Assembly (NCBI GenBank): GCA_003116995.1
Contig: BDSL01000112.1
Location: 124,001-188,000 of the forward strand
Origin: Yamagishiella unicocca
Lineage: Eukaryota; Chlorophyta; Chlorophyceae; Chlamydomonadales; Volvocaceae
Length of the DNA: 64,000 nucleotides
Direction: 5' to 3'
The position numbers and the translations under genes are program-made. This document shows, in pieces, positions 34,601-56,554 of this stretch. Within the stretch, counting starts at the first letter, position 1. Every line of letters begins with the position of its first letter. The notes under the pieces were generated by a model, which searched no databases, was not told the DNA's origin, and saw only the letters and a program-made list of their open reading frames with translations.

Positions 34601-37600
34601 AGCACCTCGCCAGGCTGAGAGGCACAGCAGCCCGGCATAGGATAAGACACGTCAGGTCGAGTCGCCGAGGGGCCAAAGACATCTACGTAAACATCTACAT
34701 AACCATCTACGTAACCATCCACACAGTATGGTTGGCCCGTATGCCCAGAAAGATATTTCTGTCCCTTCCTCTGCTGGTGTCATAGAAGTGCAAGGATCAC
34801 AACCACGCCGGGGGAGTGGGGCAGAGGCACGCAAGCGCCCCGCTTGCGACACCGGCAGCAGCAAGCAGCGTCCAATCACGTGTGCAGACGACCCGAATAC
34901 GACCCCCCCCTCCCCCCCCCCGCACGCACCTCCTGCGACGACAAGCTGCCGTTGGTGCTGCTCATGCTGCTGCTGGAGATGGCGCCGGCGCCAGACAGTG
35001 CGTGGTCGTTGCGGCCGGCCGCCAGACGAGCCAGCTTGTACAGCTGGTTGTTGGAGACCTGCGGGACGGGGTCGGGTTGGGGTAGGCTTGGTTGGGTACT
35101 TGGGTTGGGTTGGGTTGGGGGAGGTCGGGTTGGGTTGGGGTAGGTTGGGTTGGGTTGGGTCCAGGCGAAACCCATGTGGGGGCCGGCGCAAGAGAGGAAA
35201 TAAAGCCTCCCCTGGCACGAACCCTAGACCGGGTCCCATCGCGGCGGGTAGGTTGGCTTCGGTTGGGTTGGGAGAGAGATGAGGCCGCGTCGGTGCCTGG
35301 CTGACTGGCCGGGCCCGTCCGACCCGGAGTGCACTGCCCCCTGCTTGTGTAGCGAGCCCAGCTGTCCACGCACTCCCACACGATAAGAGCGCATTGCCCT
35401 CGCGGCCAGTGTGGTCCCGCCTCTGCGCAAGTTCGCAAGTTAGCCCCTTCTGAGCCTTCTTCGGCCTCCGCCATCCACCCCCATCCTCACCCCGGCCTCC
35501 GCCATCCACCCCCATCCTCAACCCGGCCTCCGCCATCCACCCCTATCCGCACCCCACACAACAAACACAGGAAGGGGGAGGGCCGGTTCATCGGTTTACC
35601 CTCAACACCCAACAAACACAGAAAGGGGGAGGGCTGGTTCCTAGGTTTACCCTCAACACCCAACAAACACAGGAAGCTGCGACGGCCGGGTCGCAGAGGA
35701 CGCACATGTCACCCCACACCTATGGCGCACCCCACCTGTGCCACGGTACGACGGATGAGGAAGCGGTCGTACAGCGCGTCCAGCTCCTCACTCTCCGGCA
35801 TCTCGTTGGAGGCGCCCACCTGAGTGTACGGCAGATTTCGCAGGTGGGTCGGTGAATCATATCGGCGGGCATGGCATCAGTTTCGGTCAAGCTGGCCGAG
35901 CAGCATTCCAGCCATGTCCGCTGCCGCAAGAAGCGGAGGGCCTCTTTCGCTCCAACGACCGGCCCCATCAACTCGCGCCAATTGTGCGTGTTTTATAAAT
36001 GCTGAGCTGTGTTTTATAAATTGTGCGTGTGTGTGTCTCCCCCAATACACACACGCACATGTTTGCCCCTCCCCCCTCGTGAGGCTTCCTCACAAACCCA
36101 CCCCAATGCGGCTTTGCTTACAAACCCAGCCATGCGGCTTTCCTCACAAACCCAGCCATGCGGCCTTCCTCACCCCACCCCCATGCGGCGGCGGCGCTCA
36201 CCAGGCACAGCAGCGGGGCCTTCAGTCGCTGGTTGCCGTTGTCGAAGAGGCGCTCGTTCAGCAGGGTCAGCAGCGCGTTCAGGATGGCGGAGTTGGCCTG
36301 GTGGGTTTCGGAGCGAGCGGCGGGAGGGCGTCACGCGACCTGACGGAGCGCCGGCCGTGCACACCGCAACGGGCCAGGGATGTGCTTGTCCGGACTTGAG
36401 TGTTGCAGCGTGGTTCTGCCAGGTTCACGCTGCAACGAACCTGGCAGGACCACGTGAAACATGGGGAAACCCATCCGACGCCAGACGAACAGCGCCCGCC
36501 GTAACGCTGGGCTGTAGAGCCGAGGGGCCAAGGGCGAGGTGCACACCCCATCAGGCCGTGTCCCGATTTTCGCCGCCTGCCTCCCTGGAGCCCATCAGGC
36601 CGTGTCATAATTTTCGCCTCCTGCCTCCCTGGAGCCCATCAGGCCGTGTCATAATTTTCGCCTCCTGCCTCCCTGGAGCCCATCAGGTGGTTGCGGCCTC
36701 ACCTTGAAGATCTCGTCCACGAACGCGACCTCAGCGGTTGGCAGGTAGCCGTTGATCTGGCGAACATAGAGATCGTTTTCCAGACCTGAGGGGAGGGAAA
36801 GGGCACAGGGTCAGGCGGGCAATGTGGGTTCGGCGGGGGAGTGTGTTGCGCAAGGCGGCGGCGAAGGCTGACTCAGCGACGTTGCAAGTCGTGACCCTCC
36901 CTGCAGCTCGGGACCCTCCCTGCAGCCCAATGGCGCCCAAGAGGCTGGCGCGTCTAGGTGGGCAGGGTTGCTGTCGCGAGGGGTCTCCTTCAGGTGCAAA
37001 TGTTCAATACGCATTCGCAACAAGATCGATTAGCACCCGTCCACGATTAACGCCTCCCGCCCCCCCTGCCCCCTCCGACGACCATGCGCCAACTATCCTG
37101 TCCCGTTGCGTAAAACGGTTTTTATACACCCCCCCTGCCGCGGATTTCCTTTATAACCCCCCTGCCTCCCTATGCGTCGGCCCACGGGTTGGGGTCGCTC
37201 CATGGCCTCATCGCCACCCCCCTCGGTCCCTCACCCTTCATGGACAGCGGCCCGAAGAGCTCCTCGGGCACCGAGAAACGTGTGAGCAGGCGCTCGAAGT
37301 AGGTGCCGCCGCACAGAGTAGACAGGCGTGCGGACAGCTCCGACTTGGCCGTGCCTGCGGGTGATGTGCGTTCGTCGCGGGAAGGGGATCAGTATGGAGA
37401 CAAGGGGATGAGTAAGGGGGCAAGGGTTTGTATGGAGGCCAGGGTTTGGATTTGATGATTCGTGAGAACGCGACATCTAGGACAAAGGTGGCTAGGGTAG
37501 TGGCCGGACGCTGGGCAGATGTGTAATAGTTTGGGTCGTCGCGAGTTACGACTATGTTATTGCATGACATGAGTTGGGGTCTGGAGGGGGGATGTTGCGG

Positions 37601-38530
37601 ATGGTGCGGCTGGCGGCCGGAACCTCTACCAATTCAGACACGGATGGTGGGAGAGAGAGAGGCGCTGAAGACGGCATGCCGTAAACTAGGCGTCGCATGA
37701 GGACAGAGTGTGCGAGGCAGCGAGGTAAGGATAATGTTGCGACGGCAGCAGCAAGGAGGATCGAATCATGCTCTGGTCTTGCGCTCCCGCGACTGAATGG
37801 TCCCCCGTCCCGAGTGTCTCGACAGGAACCAGTGCATAGTGCCCACCTGGCGGGCCCAACAGAAGCAGATGCTCACAGCACAGAGCGGCAAGTAGCAGAA
37901 GGCGAACCTGCGCAGCGTTGAAGGGGTTGAGGCGGCGTCGGCTTGCGCACATTTTCATGCCGAAACCACTTTCTGGGCCTATCGAAGCAGATCTGGGTTG
38001 TTCATCCTAGATAAACTGCAAACACATGTGAACGATAATCCGAACAGTTCCAGGGCACCAGACTAAAATTGACCATACGAACCGAAGGCGACATGACTGG
38101 AACCGTTACTTTCCCCACCGCTCCGTCGCACCTCAACATCCCTCTCCAGCAGACCCTTGGCAAGCTTTTGGATAGATGCCACGACGCGCTTGCGGAGCTC
38201 CGAATCGGGGCTAAATTCCGTGCGCTTAGCGGCTTCAATATTGCTGAAGACCGTCGCCGCCACCGCCTCGTCCACCTTCGTCGAGACGTCAGAGATGAGG
38301 CGCAGCATAGCAGTATCCATTTGATCGGTCTGCGCGTCTGCCTTGACGGCCTTCAGAGGCGCGGGGCAGCCTGCGCGACTCCCGGCAGCAGTGAATGACG
38401 GAGCGGCAAGCTGCTGGTGAGCCGATCGCACGCGCATCATCACCGGGGCGAAAATTTTCCCCGATGTGGTGCAGGAGCGGGCGCCATCGAGCTTGGCACG
38501 CTGCTGGGCGGGTCCGGCTGTGAGCTGCAT
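31694..38530 (-). CDS. RavA/MoxR-type AAA+ ATPase with presequence, 14 exons
   Basis: AAA+ ATPase of the MoxR group, closest to bacterial RavA; members act as chaperone-like factors, often with a VWA-domain partner. Exons (minus): 38530-38132, 37907-37847, 37354-37235, 36785-36703, 36297-36202, 35819-35736, 35058-34930, 34614-34498, 34209-34114, 33580-33464, 33042-32991, 32640-32540, 32217-32113, 31828-31694; all in phase, 564 residues. Walker A is GPPGTAKS (151-158, split by an intron), Walker B FVDE (215-218) and sensor 1 GASNE (255-259). ANSAILNALLTLLNERLFDN is the hallmark MoxR/RavA segment after Walker B. LDALYDRFLIRRTV follows, and then the RavA-type C-terminal part ending KRFKQYQKGISAKA. 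The first about 70 residues (MQLTAGPAQQRAKLDGARSC...) are basic and Ala/Ser-rich, suggesting organelle (probably plastid) import. The start is the first in-frame ATG of exon 1. Introns carry several minisatellites. The substrate is unknown. Confidence 0.9.
33950..34113 (-). repeat. 40-bp tandem repeat copying the intron 9 donor site four times
   Basis: In gene orientation exon 9 ends GACCAG and the intron begins GTGAGCAGCGGCGGGAGGGG. The same donor context recurs every 40 bp, at plus positions near 34111, 34071, 34031 and 33991. The second copy keeps GACCAG/GTGAGC exactly; the other two have GACCCG/GTGAGC. The array ends in a GAAGACCCGGTCGAACGACA box resembling the shared intron box. Confidence 0.9.
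35085..35165. repeat. GGGTT-type simple repeat in RavA-like intron 6
   Basis: Runs of TTGGG occur on the plus strand, antisense to the gene, next to exon 7. This is a simple-sequence array within intron 6 (35059-35735). Confidence 0.8.
35440..35690. repeat. Two adjacent minisatellites in RavA-like intron 6
   Basis: The first is about three copies of a 29-bp-type unit containing GGCCTCCGCCATCCACCCC. The second is about three copies of a longer unit containing CCAACAAACACAGGAAGGGG. Both are inside the intron. Confidence 0.8.
36546..36690. repeat. 44-bp minisatellite in RavA-like intron 4
   Basis: Just over three copies of a 44-bp unit beginning GCCCATCAGGCCGTGTC. The last two full copies are identical. 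Confidence 0.9.
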
Positions 38531-40931
38531 CTTTCGATTGCGCCTCCGACAGTCCACAGAAGGAACAGACGATTAGGGGATGTGGTGTTCGAACTCAGGT
38601 ATGGAGACACGAAAGGTTTCTGCCACGCGAGAGTTAAACACTAACGACCGAGAAGGACTTTTCGGTATAAAATTCACCATCCCAATCTCCGCATCACTTT
38701 TGTGTACGGAAACGTCCGGGCGGCGATCCAGGCTTGGACGTCATGAGCTCATGACGGCATGAGGCACACTGTTCCATCGATAAATTCCATAATTGTGCAG
38801 GCGGTAGCAGGATCGTGAGCTAGCGTATGCGGTATGCGCACAACACCGACATGGACCAATGCGTTTCGACCACACGGATCTCATCCCATAATCTGTATTG
38901 GATTAACAAGTATTATGATATATACAAGGAGTCAGCAGCGATCCAAGCATGTAATCATGTCGTAACTAACCGAACGACAGTGGCCGACATCTAGCCCTGA
39001 AGTGAGGGATGGAACGACGTGGGCGTAGGAAATGGACTTGTGGGATGTGACGTCTCAATGGATCTGGCAGAAATCAAGTTTACGGGGGGGAGACCGCAGA
39101 TTTGAGATGCCGTGATGTGTCTGGTCCTCTGCTTTGCACGCGCTTCGTCTTCCCCTCCTACCACTCCCTTTTTTGCTAGTCAACGCGGTATGTATCGCGT
39201 GTGCGAGATGTTTAGTTAGAAGGAGCTGACTGGCAAGAATGGGGTATTCCAGATCCCTATACCTGTGCTGCACTTTAAAAAACCTGCTGTTGCGGCCGAT
39301 CCGCCACCCGTGGGAACTGCCACCCGTCGGAACTGCCTCAGGCGAGTTACGTCGAAAATTGCCGCCTTCCTTCCTTATCCAGGCCAGGTCCTGCCGGGAC
39401 TGCATGCCAGGAGAACAACGCGCAAACCAGTGATGGAGTCTCTTCCTCGGGCGGGTGGGAGCGGCGTACATCCCAACCGTAAGCCTAGCTTACACGACTG
39501 TTGTGCCAGGTGAACCAAAGGTCGGTGCGCAGCCCATGCGCCTAACCCAGTACCCGCGGCCGCATGGTAGACGGCCTGCCTCGACTGCCTTCCAACCCGC
39601 CAGACACAGCGACGCCGCCAGCTCGCCAATCACTGTGCAACAAATTATACAAGCTCCGCACCTGAACTGTGGCCGCGACATGTCCGCAACAAACAGACCC
39701 TGGGGTGTAATGTACAAGCCGGTTGCGCGACTCTCGTACCCTACCCTCCATAGGGCCCAGCTCGCGACCCGATCAGGAGGCCACAGGTGATTTCCTAGAA
39801 GAAAACCATGCACGCCGCCGTACTCTGCGCTCAGGGGAGCCGTACAGAGCCGTACACGCGTCGTACTTGCACCTCCGTAGGCCTAGTGAGTGGGCCAGCG
39901 CCCGCCGGCCCAAAACGACTCGGAGGTAGAGAGCGTGTGTGAGAGGGAGACCGACAAGGGCCGAGAGTCCTCTTCTTGGCGCGGTCCCGCAGGCCGAGCA
40001 GGTGGCACACGCCGGCCGCTCGACCTGCTCGGAGCATTGCATCCGCCCCATAACAGTAGAGCACGCACACACGACCCCTCCCACCCCCTTCCTATCCCCA
40101 TCCATGCAGGCCCGCATGCGTACGGGAGAGCACAGAAGCACGCGCGCGGCGCGCCGCGCATACCACGTTATGAAGACATTATGAATGCATCACGAAAAAC
40201 ATGCCAATGACACAAACACACAAACGCACGAAAACACGACTACACGCACGGGGTGGCGCACCACACAACGCGAGCAGCACCACCACGTGTCAGGCGCTGC
40301 CGTACCGCTGACGCGGCGCCTCGTCGCTCCGCCTAGTAGGCGCCTACTGCGACACAAACCCCGAAAACATAGATAGGCACACGGCGCCTGCCTGCCTGCC
40401 TGCCCGCCCGCCTGCCTGCCCACCCGCCTGCCTGCCTGGCCGCCCGCCTTGCAGCCAGCTCACGCGTGCAGCGCCCCCCAAACCGATCTGCCGAGGGACG
40501 AGGCGCATCCCCTCCTCGCCCTCTTTACCGCACCGCACGCACCGCCCGCGGCGCGCGACGTGTATCCGTGCACGTGCTGCTGCGCGCAGTGCCGCAACCG
40601 GAAACCCCCGCCCGACCGCCTGCCTCCAGAAGACGCACCGAGGAGGATACTTCTGCCCCAGGCGGCGGCCCCTCCCCCCGTAAGGCCCGGCACGCGCCAC
40701 GTCTTCCCTCGCAACCCAGCTAGGAGCAGCAGTGTTGCAGGGGCCTCCTACCAACCAGGTTTATTCTCCCCCTCCACACGCCACCCCACGCCGCCAGCTC
40801 CTCCAACCCCGGACACGGGAGACTGCTGTTCGGAACAGCGGTAGCAGGCAGGTCCTTCCTGTCGGGGCTCCCCAGCTGGCGCCTCCCAGGCTCCCCAGCT
40901 GGCGCCTCCCAGGCTCCTCAGCTGGCGCCTC
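38531..40931. other. Intergenic between adenylosuccinate synthetase and the RavA-like gene
   Basis: The stretch holds the RavA-like promoter (right of 38530) and the 3' UTR of adenylosuccinate synthetase. No coding exon is recognised. A tetranucleotide run (CCTG/CCCG) lies at 40387-40440. Confidence 0.45.
40387..40440. repeat. CCTG/CCCG tetranucleotide repeat
   Basis: About 13 units of GCCT/GCCC in a row. Simple microsatellite. Confidence 0.9.

Positions 40932-40935
<4 letters not shown>
40868..40935. repeat. 23-bp tandem repeat abutting the adenylosuccinate synthetase stop codon
   Basis: Three copies of a unit with AGCTGGCGCCTCC lie at 23-bp spacing. The last copy runs directly into the stop codon at 40932-40934, so the others form the start of the 3' UTR. 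Confidence 0.85.
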
Positions 40936-44011
<3,076 letters not shown>

Positions 44012-44699
44012 TTTGGCCGGCTTGCCGACTTGTTCCAGCGGCTAAAGGTAACGAATACGGCCTAGCTCAATGAAGTGCAGTTCATCGCAATGAAACCGTT
44101 ACATGGAGGAATTGGTGAGCCCGCAGCATCGCTTGCAAAGCCTGCGCGTGCGTATCATGCCGTACACGGGTTTGTTCTTCACGACACCGCAGCTTGGCAC
44201 TAACACATATGGAATGCAGATCCGTTCTCATCCATTCCTATATGGCACTTTCGTTATAGACTAGCGGCAAACCCTTGAATGGAAGAAACATTTCTGATGT
44301 TCACGCCGCAATTGTCTTCGCGTCTACACAAGACCCCTCATAATAGCTTCCGAAGTCCAGAATGTGCGTATGGTTGCGGGTGGCAGCAGGGTGGCAGCCA
44401 TTAGTTTAGAGCAGAGCGGTACCGAACCGGTAGATGGCCTGCCGCCAGGCCACCAGCCCTGGTTTGGATTGTTTGAACATAAACAATACCTTGTCGATTT
44501 CTCATCGTGCTTCGCCTATCATATTCCTGCTGCTCACGGCGCATCCCTCAACCTGGAAGGTCCCGGGTTCAGTGGCGCTGCCCGTAACGGCTTATGGCGA
44601 GGATCGACAGTAGGCGTGTGCAACATGAACAGCCTTGGACCAGACAGTTAAAAGTACTCTGCCGGACGCTAGACCTGCAGATATGGCGAACAGTTCAAT
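44012..44699. other. Upstream region of adenylosuccinate synthetase
   Basis: No gene is recognised. The part next to 44011 should contain the promoter of the synthetase gene. Confidence 0.4.
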
Positions 44700-44963
44700 T
44701 TACTGAACGTTGGCGGTCTTGCAGAAGGCACGGAATCGCATAGAAGATATTGCACTGGGCTCCATCACAAGCCATCCTGTGTCCGTCGCGCTTAGGTATC
44801 GCATCACCCATACACGGTTGGAGTTTCCGTTAACTGACTCAACCAACCTGATGCCCCAGTACTTGCCGCGGCCTGACCGACCCTCATCTTCTTGAAGCAC
44901 ATACCTTCCGCTCTTCGTTGTCGACGTGGCATGCACACACTTCCCGTCTTCCCTTGAGGGCAT
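44700..44963 (-). CDS. Possible small unassigned protein or last exon
   Basis: A minus-strand frame starting MPSREDGKCVHATSTTKSGR runs 87 residues to a stop at 44700. It has a balanced, protein-like composition (GKYWGIRLVESVNG, VWVMRYLSATDTGWLVMEP) unlike the Pro/Ala/Arg-rich chance frames around it. The frame stays open upstream to about 45107 without an ATG, so it could be the last exon of a spliced gene. I do not recognise the family, and there is no splice evidence. Confidence 0.35.
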   Translation of the reverse strand: MPSREDGKCVHATSTTKSGRYVLQEDEGRSGRGKYWGIRLVESVNGNSNRVWVMRYLSATDTGWLVMEPSAISSMRFRAFCKTANVQ

Positions 44964-46677
44964 GGCGGAGCACGCAGCCCCGGTCCCCTTACTTGTGGTA
45001 GTAGTACTTGCTACAGTGGGCCCCAGCTGTGCTGGTTGCGGTCGCGTGCGCTGGCCTGCCGAGCCAGGCCCCTCAGGGCGAGGATGGCGCACCGCATGCA
45101 ACCGCACTTTGGACGCATCGAAGCGTGGGGGCGCGGTGCCTTAGGCATAGGCTGGACGGCCAAGACCTCGAGCGGGCAATCCGAGGGCAAGGCGAGGTTA
45201 GGCAGTAGGCAGCAGCAGCCGACTGACGGTACTTGAAAGGTACAACGTACAAGGGGGTGGCATAAAAAACGTTGACGCGAAAAGGACAGGTTAGTTGGCG
45301 CACGTAGAAAGGGGGGGGGGGTGAAGGCCAGAATACGATGCAGATGGGCTGTGCTGAATGGAAGGAAGGCGGTGGTGGTAGTGGCGGTGGCGCTGGTGGG
45401 GGATTAGTAAAAATGGTGGTGGTGGTAGGCGTACTGGTGCTGGTGGTGGCGGTAGTATCCGTGGGGCACGTGCGCGCACCGCACCATCCATCCTCGCATA
45501 AGCCCCCCCTGCGGGGTCCCCTAGGTTGGCGCTGGGGCGGGCCACCAGCTCGCTCGGGCGTGACGCACATCCTGGAGCTGCCGTACAGCCGTACGGCACG
45601 CAGCTGCTGTTTTTGAGCTCTTTTACAGCGGGTCTAAGTGCCGTGGCGGCACTCTTGGCGGCAGCTTCAGGAACAATCTGAGGGCGGCGGGGCCACTCAA
45701 CACCACCACGCGTCCTCCGAAGACCGTCATCGTTATTAGCATCACCACCACCATCATGCGCTACAGTCGCCGAGCAGGGACACGAATCCCGGCTTCCTAG
45801 GCGCATCGCATCGCCCATGCGTTCGAGGAGGTGTAATTAACTTCGGGGGGGGCCCCCTGGAGTGATGGCTCTTACGACTGGCTCCGAAGCCCTGGCCCTA
45901 TGCGGTCCCTCCTCCCCCTCAAGCCCCCCCCCCGCCTCCCCAAATACAGGTGTTTTTGCCACCGCCCCTTAATACGGTAATCACGAACACAACCACCTGC
46001 CAACACGTCGGCGCGCACAACGTATGCTTGTCAGCTAAAGCAGGCGAACAAACAGTAAAGCTACGCAGGCTGGGGACTGACCGCGAGCCTCGCCCGGCCT
46101 CTCCGAAACCAAACTCCCCACCCCCCGCGCCTGCCCCGCCCCCTCCGCACGAGCTCTCCTGCCCCCCTCCCCTCCCCCGACCTTCAACACGAGCTCTCCC
46201 GCCAACCCCTCACCCAACCATACTACTCAATGTACCCGGGCATCAGGCCCACAAACAGGCGCCGATGCCCTCAATGCCGCGCGCGGATAGCGGTTATCAC
46301 CCTCCCACCATGCACTTGCGCGTACGACCAACGTACGAGAAGCGTACGAACATACCCTCACGCACGTGCACTGCCCGCACGTGCCCTGCACCCACACATC
46401 ACTGCCATCACCCTATGAATGATGAAGCAACGTAGTCAATCAGTTTCATCACGGAGAGCGCGCGCGACGGTAGCAGTAGGGATGGAAACTTGCACCGCCT
46501 AGCCCGCTGCTCTGAACCAATAGCGCAATCGACCTTTCCTCCCCCCCTTTCCGGGGGACGGCAGTCCCAGGCTCCCAGCACGGTGCCGGAGCGAGCAACG
46601 TTGGTTGGTTGATAATAGCAAAGAAAATGCGCGTCACCAGGTGCAGTGGACAAATGTAAAAGTACCAAGGATGTTGC

Positions 46678-46735
46678 TCCGTCCCGTCACGTCCCGTCAC
46701 GTCCCGTCACGTCCCGTCACGTCCCGTGTTGCTAG
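46678..46735. repeat. 10-bp tandem repeat CGTCCCGTCA
   Basis: Five successive units, the last altered. Confidence 0.9.
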
Positions 46736-47689
46736 ACAACAAGCCAAGGCCATACAGAAGCGCGCGAGCGCGACGGCCGCCGGCCGCCGGGTTCAGGTTC
46801 ACTCCGGGCGGGTCGAGCACCGACCCGACCGGCGGTGCAGTGGGTTTTGAAGCCCAGGCTGGTGTCTAGTTGCTGCAGGCCCACACCACTGTATGGGCCT
46901 CTGTGGTGGGGAGCCAGTTACCGTTGTTGCCGTTGTTGCCGTTGCTGTGGAGCCGACCCCATCGCTCCAGGGACGGGGGCGGCCCCAGCCCAGCCCAGCC
47001 CAGCCCGATAAGCGGTGCGTTGCACGACACAAGTGCAACACCGCGCGCCGGGAGAAACACACGGAGAGGAACACACGGGGAGAAACAAAGTGGATCCGGA
47101 TCCGGATCGGCCCAAAGTGGATCCGGATCCCTACTCTGTGGGCCGCCTCCACAGACAACCCCCTCACACCGTATCATACACGTGTACTCGCCACGCCTCC
47201 GCTGAGGACCTCGGACGCGGGCGGCTTGCAGGGCAAGGCGGATTCACCCCCCGTCCCCGCCCGCCCTCCCGGGTTTTCCTTGCACCCACCCCCGCCCTCC
47301 CGCAGCCGACAGCACCAACCACATCTCCTACCACCACCCCTCATCCGCCCCTCGCGCCTTCTTCAGCCCCGCATCCGCCCCCCAGGTGCGCGCGGACTAC
47401 CAGTGCACACTACCGGAAACGAACCTCCAGTCCTTCCTTCCCCCCCGACACCCTGCAACCTGCCATCACCTCCTCCTCCTCCCTTCGGCCCGCCGGGGAC
47501 GCCCAGCTGGTGAGTCTCGTGGGCCAGTGACCCGATGGCGACGGGGCTTACGTGACACCACAGACGGGGCTTACGTGACACCACAGACGAGCCAACCCAC
47601 GAAGGAGCTGTGGTGGGATCAGGTTGCCGGGAAGGGGGGGCCGCCTGCCGCATGGTGGGGCGCCCGCAACAGCACGCCGTCCAGGCTGC

Positions 47690-47815
47690 TGCGGGCCCTG
47701 CTGCTGCTGCTGCCGCATAGGGCCCTGCTGCTGCCGCATAGGGCCCTGCTGCTGCCGCATAGGGCCCTGCTGCTGCTGCTGCCGCATAGGGCCCTGCTGC
47801 TGCCGCCGCCGCGAA
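47690..47815. repeat. 21-bp CTG-rich minisatellite
   Basis: Units of CTGCTGCTGCCGCATAGGG with GGGCCC junctions are repeated about five times, some units expanded by extra CTG triplets. All frames stay open, creating spurious Leu-rich and Cys-rich ORFs. Confidence 0.9.
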
Positions 47816-48192
47816 GCGCCGACACCGATTACATATGAGCAGCGAGTAACTTTACTTAGGGGACATATGAAAACAAAACCGTCGCGAGCCGTGCTGCGTC
47901 CGCTGACGCCTCCAGCGGCGCGACGCAGGGCGGCAGTACGGCGGCAGTACGGCGGTAGTATGGCGGCAGTACACGGAGGGTGCGGGCGTGAAGGCGGCCT
48001 GCCTCCCAACGACGAGCCAGTCGTAAGCGTGAGGGCGGCGGTAGCAGCCGCCAGGCCTCTGCTGGGAACTATCCCGCCTATCCATGGCGCGTCAGCTGGC
48101 TGCCTAGTTAGCTAGATGACCGCCTAGCTAGCTAGTGACTGCCTAGCTAGCTGGCTGGCTGGAGAGCGGGCCAGTGTGCCTCCTTAGGCACC

Positions 48193-56554
<8,362 letters not shown>

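Larger units (their letters stand above)
45108..48192. other. Intergenic, repeat-rich, left of CDPK
   Basis: No coding exon is recognised. At 45259-45297 a box with TAAAA(A/C)CGTTGACGCG matches one at about 50979 in a CDPK intron. Minisatellites lie at 46678-46735 and 47694-47815, and repeated CTAGCTAG motifs at about 48105-48160. The right end holds the CDPK 3' UTR. Confidence 0.45.
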
